From: Gammaproteobacteria bacterium
GTDB lineage: Bacteria; Pseudomonadota; Gammaproteobacteria; Ga0077536
Direction of reading: 5' to 3'
Assembly: GCA_024234975.1 (NCBI GenBank)
Contig: JACKNH010000005.1
Location: forward strand, 62,001-126,000
DNA length: 64,000 bases
This document shows positions 51,965 to 61,390 of the stretch, in pieces (position 1 is the stretch's first letter; each line of letters opens with the position of its first letter). The position numbers and the translations under genes were made by a program. The notes beneath the pieces are model-generated. The model did not search any database. It saw only the letters and a program-made list of their open reading frames with translations, and was not told the DNA's origin.

Positions 51965-54001
51965 ATGAGTCTGCTCAGCCCCGGATTCCTGCTTGGACTG
52001 CTCGCCGTGGGCCTGCCGGTGTGGCTGCACCTGCTGAATCAATCCGACCCACGCACGCGTCGTTTCAGCGCCACCTTCCTGTTGGAACCCGCGGAAATCT
52101 CCGCCGCGACCGAACGTCGCCTGCGTTACCGGCTGCTGCTGGGCGCGCGACTGGCAGCTTTGGTACTGCTGGCATTGTTGTTCAGCGAACCCGCCTGGAA
52201 GGTGGCCGCCGATTCGTCACTCGGCGCCAGCGATCGCAGCGTGACGGTCATAGTGGATCAGTCATTGTCGATGACTGCCAATGATCGTTTCGAGCTGGCG
52301 CTGGGGAATGCACGGGAAGCGATTGCGGCATTACCGGAAGATGTGCCGGTACAAGTCGTGGCCGCGGGTAACGGACTGTCGTTGATTACCGGAGCCGAGA
52401 CTTCACGCGCGGATGCTCTGGCCGCGCTGAACTCACTGAAGCCGCGTGCCGGTGCGGTGGACTACGGCGCCGCCATGCGCGCCTTGCCACAACTGGTCAC
52501 GCTGCATGGCGCGGCATCTCCGGTGCGCGATGAAGTGGTGTTCGTGTCAGACCTGCAGGTCACCAACATGCCGGTGCGCTTTGCCGACCTGGTGCCGCGC
52601 GATGTCGAGCACCTGACGGTGGTGCCGGTGGCCGAAGGCGCCATCGCCAACTGGCGTGTCAGTGCCACGGTCGAAGATGACGTCGTCACCGCCACGCTGA
52701 CCGGATTTCATTCCCCCGAAGCTGATCTGACGGTCACCGTGCGCATGGGTGAGGACACCGTACGCAGCACAACATTGACGGTGCCCGCCAACGGCAGCGT
52801 TGCCACCCATTTCGCCGGTCTGCCCCTGCGCACCGGACAGAACGGCATCGAAGTCGCCATCGACGCGCCGGATGCCATCGCCGCGGACAATACCTGGTTT
52901 CAGGTGGTGGTGCACAACCAACCGCTCAACGTACTGGTAATTGCGGCCAGCGCCGGGTTGGAGGATGCGGTATTCATCAATACCGCGCTGGCAGCGATCA
53001 GCTCACCGAGTCTTGCAGTACGCACGATAGCTCCCGACGGCGAATGGCCGACGTACGACCAGCCACCCGGACTCATCATCGTGACCGATGCCGCCGCGCT
53101 GGACGAGGCCAATGTTGCCCGCCTTGCCGGTTACCTGGACAAGGGCGGCGCGTTGCTGATGGCCGCCGGTCCGCGGTCGGCCGTGCAGGCGACGTTGCCG
53201 GTGACCGGGCATACACGCGTTGATACCGGCACTGTGCTGGGCCAGGACGCGCTGGAAGGTCATCGCCTGGGTTCCAATGCTGCGCATCCCGCGCTGCCGG
53301 CAGGCGATCTGCTCGGGCGGATTCGCGTGTTCAGGTGGGTACCGCTGGCGCCGTTGGCCGGTGACGAGGTGCTGGTGACGCTGGATAACGGCGTGCCGTG
53401 GATGATTGAACACAAGCAGGGCAATGGACGCGTGCTGTTGCTGGCCACGCCATTCGATGGGACTTGGTCTGAACTCGCCATCGATCCGTTGTTCGTGCCG
53501 TTGGTGCGCTCGGCACTGGGTTACCTGGCGGGTGTCGATGCGATCCCGGCGCAAGGCGAGGCCGGTCTGACATTGCAGATCAGTGATGTCAGCGCCGCCG
53601 CCTCGCGCGCGGTGATCGGCCAGGTGCTTGATCCGTCGGGCCGCGCCATGGCCAGCCTGTCAGAGGCGGCGCGTGGCACCGCGGTCACGCTCAATGAGCC
53701 GGGCATCTATGCTTTGCGTACGCGTGGCGGTGAGCGGTTGCTGGCGATCAATGCGCCTGCCGCTGAAAGTGATATTGCGTCGCTGGACGCAGCGACCCAG
53801 GCGCGTTGGCAACAGGCGGTCAACAACGCAGGCGCGGTGCCTGGTGACGGAACCGAGGCCACGGCGGCTTCAGTATCCGCCGGACCGGCGCGTGAGGTCA
53901 CGCTGACGCGGTGGCTGCTGCCGCTGCTGACGCTGATATTCGTAATGGAAGTGTGGTTGGGCAACAGGCACCTGGTGGTGCGGACAGCGAGGTCGGTATG
54001 A
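51965..54001 (+). CDS. BatA-like inner-membrane vWA protein
   Basis: A 678-residue protein with the BatA N-terminal membrane domain (PGFLLGLLAVGLPVWLHLLN, then RRFSATFLLE), a second helix (LAALVLLALLFSEPAW) and a vWA domain with Asp98, Ser100, Ser102 (VDQSLSM). A large periplasmic region with a GATase-like stretch (LIIVTDAAALDEANV, KGGALLMAAGP) precedes a C-terminal helix (LLPLLTLIFVMEVWLG). This is the membrane partner of the MoxR/DUF58 pair. Its stop overlaps the next start (ATGA). Confidence 0.87.
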   Translation: MSLLSPGFLLGLLAVGLPVWLHLLNQSDPRTRRFSATFLLEPAEISAATERRLRYRLLLGARLAALVLLALLFSEPAWKVAADSSLGASDRSVTVIVDQSLSMTANDRFELALGNAREAIAALPEDVPVQVVAAGNGLSLITGAETSRADALAALNSLKPRAGAVDYGAAMRALPQLVTLHGAASPVRDEVVFVSDLQVTNMPVRFADLVPRDVEHLTVVPVAEGAIANWRVSATVEDDVVTATLTGFHSPEADLTVTVRMGEDTVRSTTLTVPANGSVATHFAGLPLRTGQNGIEVAIDAPDAIAADNTWFQVVVHNQPLNVLVIAASAGLEDAVFINTALAAISSPSLAVRTIAPDGEWPTYDQPPGLIIVTDAAALDEANVARLAGYLDKGGALLMAAGPRSAVQATLPVTGHTRVDTGTVLGQDALEGHRLGSNAAHPALPAGDLLGRIRVFRWVPLAPLAGDEVLVTLDNGVPWMIEHKQGNGRVLLLATPFDGTWSELAIDPLFVPLVRSALGYLAGVDAIPAQGEAGLTLQISDVSAAASRAVIGQVLDPSGRAMASLSEAARGTAVTLNEPGIYALRTRGGERLLAINAPAAESDIASLDAATQARWQQAVNNAGAVPGDGTEATAASVSAGPAREVTLTRWLLPLLTLIFVMEVWLGNRHLVVRTARSV

Positions 54002-57000
54002 CCGCAAACGATAGACTCGGGAACTGGATAGCCAGCGTTCACGCGCGGCTGCGGCGCTACATCTACTGGCGTGGCGCCTGCGGCATCGCGCTCGCCGTGG
54101 TGGCTGTGATGATACTGGCGGCGATGGCCGGCTATCGGCTTGCCTTCGAATCGGTACTGCTGTGGTTGCTTCGTCTGCTGCTGCTGGCTGCCGTGGCGGG
54201 TGCCGCGTGGTGGCTGCTACGCCGCCCGCTGCAACAGCTTGCCAGCGGCTACGCCGCGGATTGGATTGAGCGCCGCGTTCCTGCGTTGCAGGGGCGTTTG
54301 CGCACGCTTGCTGAAACCGAGCAGAAGCAACCCGCCAACCCGGTGCTCGGACTGTTGCGTGCCGATGCCGCCCGTACAGTGGCAATCGTTGATCCGGATG
54401 CGGTGGCCGATCGTCGCCTTGAGCAGGGTTTCATGGCCGGCGCCGCAGTGTTGGCGCTGGTGTTTCTCGGTCTGTTGCTCACCGCGCCGGATGCCTGGGA
54501 ATTCGGCGCGCGCCGGTTGTTGTTCGGCTGGATGACCGGTGATGCGCCACCGGAACAGCAGATTGTGGTTGAACCCGGCGATCAACGTGTCCGACGTGGC
54601 GGGGACGTTCAGATCGTTGCCAGTGGCGATGGCTTCACGCCGTCCACCATGTCGTTACATGCACGCAGCAGCGGCGGCGAATGGGAGATTCTTCCCATGC
54701 AGCAAGGCGCCGACGGCAGCTTCAACTTCACCGTTTACGGCGTCCAGGACGCGATGGAGTACTACGTCTCGGGTGGCGCGGTACGCAGCCCCACCTTCGA
54801 TGTCGATCTGGTGGAAACGGCCACCGTGCGTGAACTGCGCATCACTTATCACTATCCGGAGTGGACAGGTCTGCCGGATCGCGAGCAGGCCAGCGGCGCG
54901 CGGATAGAAGCGGTGGAAGGCACGGAGGTCACGTTGGCGATGGTGACCGACAAGCCGGTGCGTGCGCCGGAGTTGCGCGTCAATGACGAACGTCTGCCAC
55001 TGACCGCGACGGCCGATGGCGCCAGTGGCAGCTTCACGCTGAGCGAATCCGGTTTCTACGAATTGTTTGATCACATCGCCGATGAAGCGATTGCGCTGAC
55101 CGATCGTCAGCGCATCGTCGTCGTCAAGGATATGGCGCCCGAGATCACGCCGCTGCGTCCGGCCCGCGACTGGCAGGCGACCAACATCGAGGAAGTGGAA
55201 ATCGCCTTCCGGGCGCGCGACGACTTCAGGTTGCAGGCAGTCACCTTACGCTACGCAGTCAATGGCGGCGAATGGCGAGAGTTACCGTTCACACCCACCG
55301 AACGGGAACTCACCGCCGAGCACATCATGTTGTTGGAGGAGTTCGAAGCCACCGACGACGAACAGTCGCTGGATGAACGTCTGCGCCAGAGCATGCAGCA
55401 ATCGTTCGCGCAGATGATGGAAGAGGCGCGCGGTCGCAATGGTCCGGCAACCGCCACCAACAATGAAACAGAAGCCGAACCTGCCGCGGAGCCGGCAGCC
55501 GCCGCGGTTGCGGTCAACCTGCCGCCGCAAGGATTGGTGCCGGGTGATTTGATCTCCTATTACCTGGTCGCCAGCGATCGCGGCCATGAGGTCAGTTCAG
55601 ACATCTACTTCATCCAGGTCCAGGGCTTCGAGCGGCGTTACACCCAGTCCCAACAATCAGGTGGCGGCGGGGGTGGTGGCGGCGGTGGCCAGGAGCAGTC
55701 GGAGATTTCGCGCCGCCAGCGCGAGATTCTGGTGTCCACCTGGAATCTCATCCGCAAACGTGATGCCGGCGACGAAATCGATGCGCAATACCTCGCCGAC
55801 AACGCCGCGATGCTGGCGGACCTGCAACGGACCCTGGCCGAGCAGACCGAGACGCTGGTACGGCGCGCCGGTGCGCGCGGCTTGTCCGACGCCGAGCCGG
55901 AAGCACAACGCTTCATCGCCTCGCTGGAACTGGCCATCGGCGCCATGGGGCCGGCGGCCGAAGCCCTGCAACAGCAGGACCTGAATGAATCCATCGGTCC
56001 GCAGCAGACGGCGCTGCGGCATCTGGTGGCAGCCGAATCGGTGTTCCGTGATATCCAGTTGAGCTTCAACAATCAGGGCGGTGGTGGCGGCGGCAACCAG
56101 GGCAGCATGCGCGATCTGGCCGAGATTTATGAACTTGAAATGGACTTGAACAAGAACCAGTACGAAGTCCGCCAGAGTGCGCAGCCGCAACAGCAACAGC
56201 TTGAAGACGAGGACGACATGTTCGACAAGCTGGCCGATCTCGCCCGCCGGCAGGAACAACTTGCCGAGCGCGAACGCCGCAATGGTCAGCTCTCGTTGAG
56301 CGAACGCTGGCGTCAGGAACAGCTGCGTCGCGAGGCCGAGGAGCTGCGTGAACAGTTGCGCCGGCAGCAATCCGCGCAGCAGCAGTCGCTGGCCGGCGCC
56401 GGCGATGTTTCCCAGCGTGGCGGGCAGCAGGGCGGGGCGCAAAGCAGCGGCGACCCGCAATCCGAACTCGCCGACAGACTGGACGACATCATCGAATCCA
56501 TGGAGCGCGCCGGTGCCGAGTCGGCCGCGCCGGGCAGTGCCGCCACGGCAGGCCAGGGTAACGCGCAACGCAATGACAGCGACGGTCAGCGCGCGACGGA
56601 CGCCGCGGATGCCGCGGAACGTCTGCAGGCGACGCTGGATCAACTTGCCAACGATCGGCAGCGCGCCCTGCGTGACCAGGTCGAGTCCGTGGCGGACAAG
56701 GCGGCGGATCTGGCGCAGGCGCAGGAAGAAGCGAGTGCACAATTGCAGGAGGCACTGGCGCGAGCGATGCGTGCTTCACGTGAGGGGCAACGCGATAGCG
56801 GCCTGGATCCGATTGCCGAAGCGGCACTGGCGGAACAAAAGCGCGATATGGCGCGCGAGGTGGAAGCGCTGGAAGATCAGATCGACGACCTGTCGCGGCG
56901 GATTGCCGACCAGGCGCCGCAGTTACAACAGACGCTTGAAGACGCCACGCAAGGGATGGACGACAGCATGTTGCGGTTACGCCTGGCGCGCGCCGCGGAA

Positions 57001-57738
57001 GCGATTGAGGTGGGTATGGCGCCCGAGGTGGCCGTCACCGAAGGCGTGGTCGATGAAGCGATCGAGCGCCTGCGTGAACAGCTCGATCAGGCGCGGGGAC
57101 TGGCGGCCTCTGAACTGGTGCCCGGTGGTGAAGGTGAAGCAATGGCGTCGGGCGAGCAGTCGGAGGACTTGCAGGCAGTGGTGCAGTCACTGCGCCAACG
57201 GCTGGCCGAAAGCCTGGAGCAGGCGCAAGGCGCGGGCGGCGAGCAAGGCGGTGAGGGCGCCGGCAGTGGTCAGGATCAACAAGGCCTCGCCCAGGGTGGC
57301 AATGGCGGTCCGGGCAGTGGACGGAATTTCGGTCTGGGCGGTGGCTGGCGTTGGCAGGAGGGAATTCGCCTGCCACCGGATTTCCGCGGCGCCGACCAGG
57401 TCCGGCAGGCGCAGGATATTGCGCGCGAATTGGCGCGGGCGGGCCTCAATGCAGAACCGGGCGAACCGAATATCGAGCAGTTGCAGGCCGCTGAACAGTT
57501 CGCGCGTAACCTCGCCGCCGGCGGCAACAACGATGATCGCTTGATCCTGGAACGCACGCGCGCGCTGGTGACCCAGCTCGAGCAACTGGAACTGGCGCTG
57601 GGTGAAGGCAATGCCAAGGCTGCGGTATCGACTTTGCGGCATGGCGCGGACTCAGGTCCAACCGGTGCCGCCGGTGAAGAGGTGGCGGACTACTTCCGGC
57701 GTCTGGGTGACGGCGCCGCGCCGGTGGCGCAACCCTGA
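53998..57738 (+). CDS. DUF4175 giant membrane-anchored coiled-coil protein
   Basis: A 1246-residue protein of family DUF4175. Three helices in the first 170 residues (e.g. GIALAVVAVMILAAMAGYRLAF) anchor it. A long periplasmic part follows, with beta-rich domains (about 200-480). A ten-Gly run near residue 560 then leads into extended Gln/Arg/Glu-rich coiled coils, including LARRQEQLAERERRNGQLSLS and a second Gly-rich linker near residue 690. It looks like a scaffold spanning the periplasm. The start ATG is in the BatA stop (ATGA), and DUF4159 copy B follows 2 nt downstream. Confidence 0.82.
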   Translation: MTANDRLGNWIASVHARLRRYIYWRGACGIALAVVAVMILAAMAGYRLAFESVLLWLLRLLLLAAVAGAAWWLLRRPLQQLASGYAADWIERRVPALQGRLRTLAETEQKQPANPVLGLLRADAARTVAIVDPDAVADRRLEQGFMAGAAVLALVFLGLLLTAPDAWEFGARRLLFGWMTGDAPPEQQIVVEPGDQRVRRGGDVQIVASGDGFTPSTMSLHARSSGGEWEILPMQQGADGSFNFTVYGVQDAMEYYVSGGAVRSPTFDVDLVETATVRELRITYHYPEWTGLPDREQASGARIEAVEGTEVTLAMVTDKPVRAPELRVNDERLPLTATADGASGSFTLSESGFYELFDHIADEAIALTDRQRIVVVKDMAPEITPLRPARDWQATNIEEVEIAFRARDDFRLQAVTLRYAVNGGEWRELPFTPTERELTAEHIMLLEEFEATDDEQSLDERLRQSMQQSFAQMMEEARGRNGPATATNNETEAEPAAEPAAAAVAVNLPPQGLVPGDLISYYLVASDRGHEVSSDIYFIQVQGFERRYTQSQQSGGGGGGGGGGQEQSEISRRQREILVSTWNLIRKRDAGDEIDAQYLADNAAMLADLQRTLAEQTETLVRRAGARGLSDAEPEAQRFIASLELAIGAMGPAAEALQQQDLNESIGPQQTALRHLVAAESVFRDIQLSFNNQGGGGGGNQGSMRDLAEIYELEMDLNKNQYEVRQSAQPQQQQLEDEDDMFDKLADLARRQEQLAERERRNGQLSLSERWRQEQLRREAEELREQLRRQQSAQQQSLAGAGDVSQRGGQQGGAQSSGDPQSELADRLDDIIESMERAGAESAAPGSAATAGQGNAQRNDSDGQRATDAADAAERLQATLDQLANDRQRALRDQVESVADKAADLAQAQEEASAQLQEALARAMRASREGQRDSGLDPIAEAALAEQKRDMAREVEALEDQIDDLSRRIADQAPQLQQTLEDATQGMDDSMLRLRLARAAEAIEVGMAPEVAVTEGVVDEAIERLREQLDQARGLAASELVPGGEGEAMASGEQSEDLQAVVQSLRQRLAESLEQAQGAGGEQGGEGAGSGQDQQGLAQGGNGGPGSGRNFGLGGGWRWQEGIRLPPDFRGADQVRQAQDIARELARAGLNAEPGEPNIEQLQAAEQFARNLAAGGNNDDRLILERTRALVTQLEQLELALGEGNAKAAVSTLRHGADSGPTGAAGEEVADYFRRLGDGAAPVAQP

Positions 57739-57740
57739 CA

Positions 57741-58562
57741 ATGTATCGGCGGTGGTCGCGGACCCGGTTACGACCGGTGGCCATTCTGGCCTGCCTGTTG
57801 ACGCTGGCGGCCAGTGTGCCCGTGGCAGCACAGATGTGGCGCTCGCGTCGTCCGCCGCCGACCGCGGACAGCGCCATGCCGCAAGCCGAGTTTCACATGG
57901 CGCGCCTAATCTACGGCAACAATACCTCGCAGCTTGGCCGGGGTTTCGGCCGCCCATGGTGGGCGATTGACTGGCCTGAAGCGGAAGCCCATTTCCTGCC
58001 GGCGGTGAAGCGCCTAACCCGGATCGAAGTTTCCGACGACAGCATCCACCTGGAACTGACCGACGACCGTGTGTTCGATTACCCGTGGTTGTTCGCGCAA
58101 CAGGTCGGCTACTGGACTTTGAACGATGCGGAAATCCTCCGCCTGCGTCAGTACCTCGAGCGCGGTGGTTTCCTCGTCGTCGATGATTTTCACGGCCCGC
58201 AGGACTGGCAGAATTTCGAGGTGATCATCCGCCAGGTGTTACCGGGCCGGCCGATTCTCGAATTGCCGGCAGACCATGAACTGCTGCACGTGTTCTACGA
58301 TCTGGACGAGCGGACCCAGATTCCCGGCGAGCGGCACCTGCGGTTATCGGGCAATGACGAAGTGGTCGTCGATATGCCGTATTCGCCGCCGCATTGGCGC
58401 GGCATTTTCGATGACGATGGCCGGTTGATGGTCGCGATCAATTTCAATATGGATATGGGTGACGCCTGGGAACATGCTGATGATTGGTATTATCCCGAAC
58501 CCATGACCGCGCTGGCTTACCGCTTCGGCATCAATTACATCATCTACGCCATCACCCACTGA
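57741..58562 (+). CDS. DUF4159 secreted protein, copy B
   Basis: A 273-residue paralogue of the gene at 43.5-44.4 kb, same strand. Signal peptide (LACLLTLAASVPVAA), then AEFHMARLIYGNNTSQLGRGFGRPWW, YLERGGFLVVDDFHG, PHWRGIFDDDGRLMVAINFNMDMGDAWEHA and YIIYAITH. The last 40 residues are almost identical to copy A, while the central part differs. It starts 2 nt after the DUF4175 stop, so it is coupled to it, and ends convergently 20 bp from the UroD-family gene. Confidence 0.88.
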   Translation: MYRRWSRTRLRPVAILACLLTLAASVPVAAQMWRSRRPPPTADSAMPQAEFHMARLIYGNNTSQLGRGFGRPWWAIDWPEAEAHFLPAVKRLTRIEVSDDSIHLELTDDRVFDYPWLFAQQVGYWTLNDAEILRLRQYLERGGFLVVDDFHGPQDWQNFEVIIRQVLPGRPILELPADHELLHVFYDLDERTQIPGERHLRLSGNDEVVVDMPYSPPHWRGIFDDDGRLMVAINFNMDMGDAWEHADDWYYPEPMTALAYRFGINYIIYAITH

Positions 58563-58582
58563 GCACGCCAGGCTGGCGCCGC

Positions 58583-59854
58583 TTATCCGCCGTACTTGCG
58601 TGCCGCGGCGTACATGGCGCGCACATTCGCAACCGGCGCTTCATCGGGTATCGGTGTTGACGTCGACAGAATCAGTTTGCCGCCCTTGTGAAAGACGTTC
58701 TGGGCCAGCCGGCGCACTTCGGCATCCACATCCTGTGTCGTGCCGGTGACCATCACGCTGGCGCCGACGTTGCCGTGCAAGGCCACGATGTCACCCAGCA
58801 CTTCATTGGCATGAACCATGTCGGTGCCTTCGAACCAGTAGATGCATTTGCCCGGCGGCATGTCGGCAATGGTTTCCAGGCGGCGTTTGCAATCGGACTC
58901 CCACAACGGCATCGGCACAAAGCCGTGGTCGATCAGCGCCAGCATCAGTTTGCGGAAGGACGGCCAGTAGAACCGTTCAAACTGTTTGGGCGACATGAAA
59001 TTGTCCGGCGCCCAATGGATTGGGATCATGATGATTGGTGTCGGTGCGTTGGCGGCGGCTGCCAGCGTACGGCGCAGGATCAGCACGCTGAGCTTGTCCA
59101 GCGCCTCCAGTACCTTGTCCGGCCGGCGGTACATGTCTTTCATCATGTTGGTCGCGCCGCGCATGTAGTCGGCCAGCACGTCATACGGTGCCTGTGAAAC
59201 GCCGCCGATGAACGGCGGATACCCGCGCTGCATTTGCTCCTGCAAACCCGCGGCGCCGGCCGCGAGCGCTTTCAGGGCTTCGGCGCCGGCCAGTTTCAAT
59301 CGATCGATGGCCGCGAGCAGGTCTGGGTTCTGGAACATCATGGTGCTGACGGGGATGCCGGTGTAATACATGCCGGCCATGCTGCCCAGTGGTTGCAGGC
59401 CGTCGAACACGCCCGCGGTGCGCGGCAGGAATTTCTCGTACATGAAGCCGGTGGGATCGAACAGGAAGTCGTCGTACTCGTCCGCCGTCATGTACTCGCG
59501 ATCGAGATACTGGTAGGGCGAGTTCTCGCCGACGCCGTGGCCTGGCCATTCGAGTTGTTTGAAGTCGGTCGCATCCCACAACGGTCCCCACGAGGTTGAA
59601 CGTCCCGGCCCGCTGCCGACATCCGGGTCCAGTTCCAGCATGACCTGTGTGCCGATCCGGTTGGCCAAATCGTAGTCGTACATCAGTTGCCGGCAGCTTA
59701 CGCCGCCGTAGCGCGCAAACCAGAAACCACCGATCAACGATACGGGCATGCGATCCGGCGTGCGCAGGTTTATGCAGTCTTCGATGCGCTGCCAGCGGGC
59801 GTCGAATCCGGGTCGAACACTTTGCGGCACTTGTTCGGCGATGCTTAACGGCAT
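58583..59854 (-). CDS. Uroporphyrinogen decarboxylase-family methyltransferase-like protein
   Basis: A 423-residue (beta/alpha)8 protein of the UroD/MtaA/CmuA superfamily, not canonical HemE. It has N-terminal DRMPVSLIGGFWFARYGG, a middle WAPDNFMSPKQFERFYWPSFRKLM and the C-terminal GNVGASVMVTGTTQDVDAEVRRLAQNVFHKGGKLILS. Members without the HemE arginine pattern include cobamide methyltransferases, which bind zinc via His/Cys; I did not find a clear zinc-binding Cys motif here. No corrinoid protein is adjacent, so the substrate is open. AGGAGG lies 11 nt before the ATG. Confidence 0.78.
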   Translation of the reverse strand: MPLSIAEQVPQSVRPGFDARWQRIEDCINLRTPDRMPVSLIGGFWFARYGGVSCRQLMYDYDLANRIGTQVMLELDPDVGSGPGRSTSWGPLWDATDFKQLEWPGHGVGENSPYQYLDREYMTADEYDDFLFDPTGFMYEKFLPRTAGVFDGLQPLGSMAGMYYTGIPVSTMMFQNPDLLAAIDRLKLAGAEALKALAAGAAGLQEQMQRGYPPFIGGVSQAPYDVLADYMRGATNMMKDMYRRPDKVLEALDKLSVLILRRTLAAAANAPTPIIMIPIHWAPDNFMSPKQFERFYWPSFRKLMLALIDHGFVPMPLWESDCKRRLETIADMPPGKCIYWFEGTDMVHANEVLGDIVALHGNVGASVMVTGTTQDVDAEVRRLAQNVFHKGGKLILSTSTPIPDEAPVANVRAMYAAARKYGG

Positions 59855-60110
59855 GCGGGGCTCTCCCTCCTGGGGGCTGACTGCGTCCGGTCGTCACCAT
59901 CAGGATTGATGGTCGTCGATGTCACGACTCCGGCAACATGCACGACATCAGACATTTCACAGTCGCACGTGATCGAAACGCGATCAGCCTAAGTCATTGC
60001 CCATGGGATGTCCGCGCAGACCTGCGGTGCGGTTGATCCGCATCACGACTCGAAGGCGATGCGCGAAATGCACGATCCCTGATTGCCTTCAGATCAGGAA
60101 GAAGCGTTGA

Positions 60111-61259
60111 TTACCTGCGGAACAGCGGCTGCAGCAACCGTCGGTAGGCCAATGCCAGGCCAGTCCAAACCATCAGCACCGCGGCAAGCGACGCCAGGCC
60201 GGCTATCGTCTGGCCGGTCAGGCCCAGCGCTTCACCGGTATGCAGAAAGCGGACATAGGAACGCCAACGCTGGCCGGTCGATCGATCCTGGAAAGGCGTC
60301 CATGCCAATACTTCCCCCGTGGGAGACAAATCCAACGCGTGCCGCTTCTGCGGTTCACCGCCGTTACCGAGATCAATGCTGAACGACACGCGCTCCGCGC
60401 CAGGTTGTGGCAGCGTGATCGAAATGGATCGCCAGCCCGGTGAGTGCGCTCGCGCCTGCGCCAGCAGCGGTTCCAGCGCAATGGCCGGTAACGTTGCAGT
60501 TTCGCTGGTGTTGGCGGACCGAGTGCCAGGTGGCCCACCCGGTCCGCGTGGACCGAAGGCTGGCGGCGATTCACCGGCGACCTTGTAAAGCAGATCATTT
60601 GCCCATGGATAGGAAAACACCGCCGCGGTGGCAACGATGATCAACAACGGCAGCGCCATCCAGATCCCCATCACGTGATGCCAGTTGTAGTCACGTGCTT
60701 TGGCAGATGGCGGGCGGATATTGAACAGGGAGACTGCACGTATCGCCGGCCACTTCCAGATGCGTGGTACCCAGAGATATATGCCGGAAACGACGAGAAA
60801 CAGGAATACGAGATTGCAGAAACCGGTGATCGCCCGCGCCGTCGTCCGGCTGTCGCCTGTCGCCGCGAACCAGCGATGCCATGCCGTCACGATTGCAAAA
60901 AATTCACGGGTTGCCGAACTGCCGGCGCCGAGCAGTTCGCCGGTGAAGGGGTGTTGCAGCAAGGTGCCGGAACGACCCAGTGCCAGGCGCACGGGCTCAT
61001 CCGCGGCGTGGCTGATGGTGAGGGACGTTATGCGGGCGGCGTCAGCGGATTGGGCGCTCGCCCGTTCGAGCAATTCATCGGCACCCAGGGGCTGTCGTCC
61101 TTCGGCTTCGATGTGCAGACCCGCACGGTCAGCCGCCTCGACGATCTGCCGTTCATAAGTCAGCAGTACACCGGTGAAAGACATCATCAGGATGACCAGG
61201 CCGGCAACTACACCACAGACCAGGTGGATCCAGAAAAGGGGTTTGCGAAACGGCAGCAT
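60111..61259 (-). CDS. PepSY domain membrane protein (copy 2)
   Basis: A 382-residue inner-membrane protein with the same architecture as the PepSY_TM protein at 14-15 kb: first helix (LFWIHLVCGVVAGLVILMMSFTGVLLTY), periplasmic PepSY regions, paired helices with NWHHVMGIWMALPLLIIVATAAVFSYPW and a C-terminal helix. A Pro/Gly-rich insert (FGPRGPGGPPGTR) is unlike copy 1. GAGG lies 8 nt before ATG 61259. No TonB receptor is adjacent; it probably acts in ferric or copper reduction, as inferred for the family. Confidence 0.85.
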   Translation of the reverse strand: MLPFRKPLFWIHLVCGVVAGLVILMMSFTGVLLTYERQIVEAADRAGLHIEAEGRQPLGADELLERASAQSADAARITSLTISHAADEPVRLALGRSGTLLQHPFTGELLGAGSSATREFFAIVTAWHRWFAATGDSRTTARAITGFCNLVFLFLVVSGIYLWVPRIWKWPAIRAVSLFNIRPPSAKARDYNWHHVMGIWMALPLLIIVATAAVFSYPWANDLLYKVAGESPPAFGPRGPGGPPGTRSANTSETATLPAIALEPLLAQARAHSPGWRSISITLPQPGAERVSFSIDLGNGGEPQKRHALDLSPTGEVLAWTPFQDRSTGQRWRSYVRFLHTGEALGLTGQTIAGLASLAAVLMVWTGLALAYRRLLQPLFRR

Positions 61260-61390
61260 GGTTTACGCCTCGGTATGCGACGGGTGTCTGGAGCGTCGGT
61301 GACGGCGAAAGCTCGCTCTCGCCGTCTCGATACTATTCTAACGACGCATCAAAGATGTTCGCGTTGACCGCGCCCGGCCGGGAACGAATT

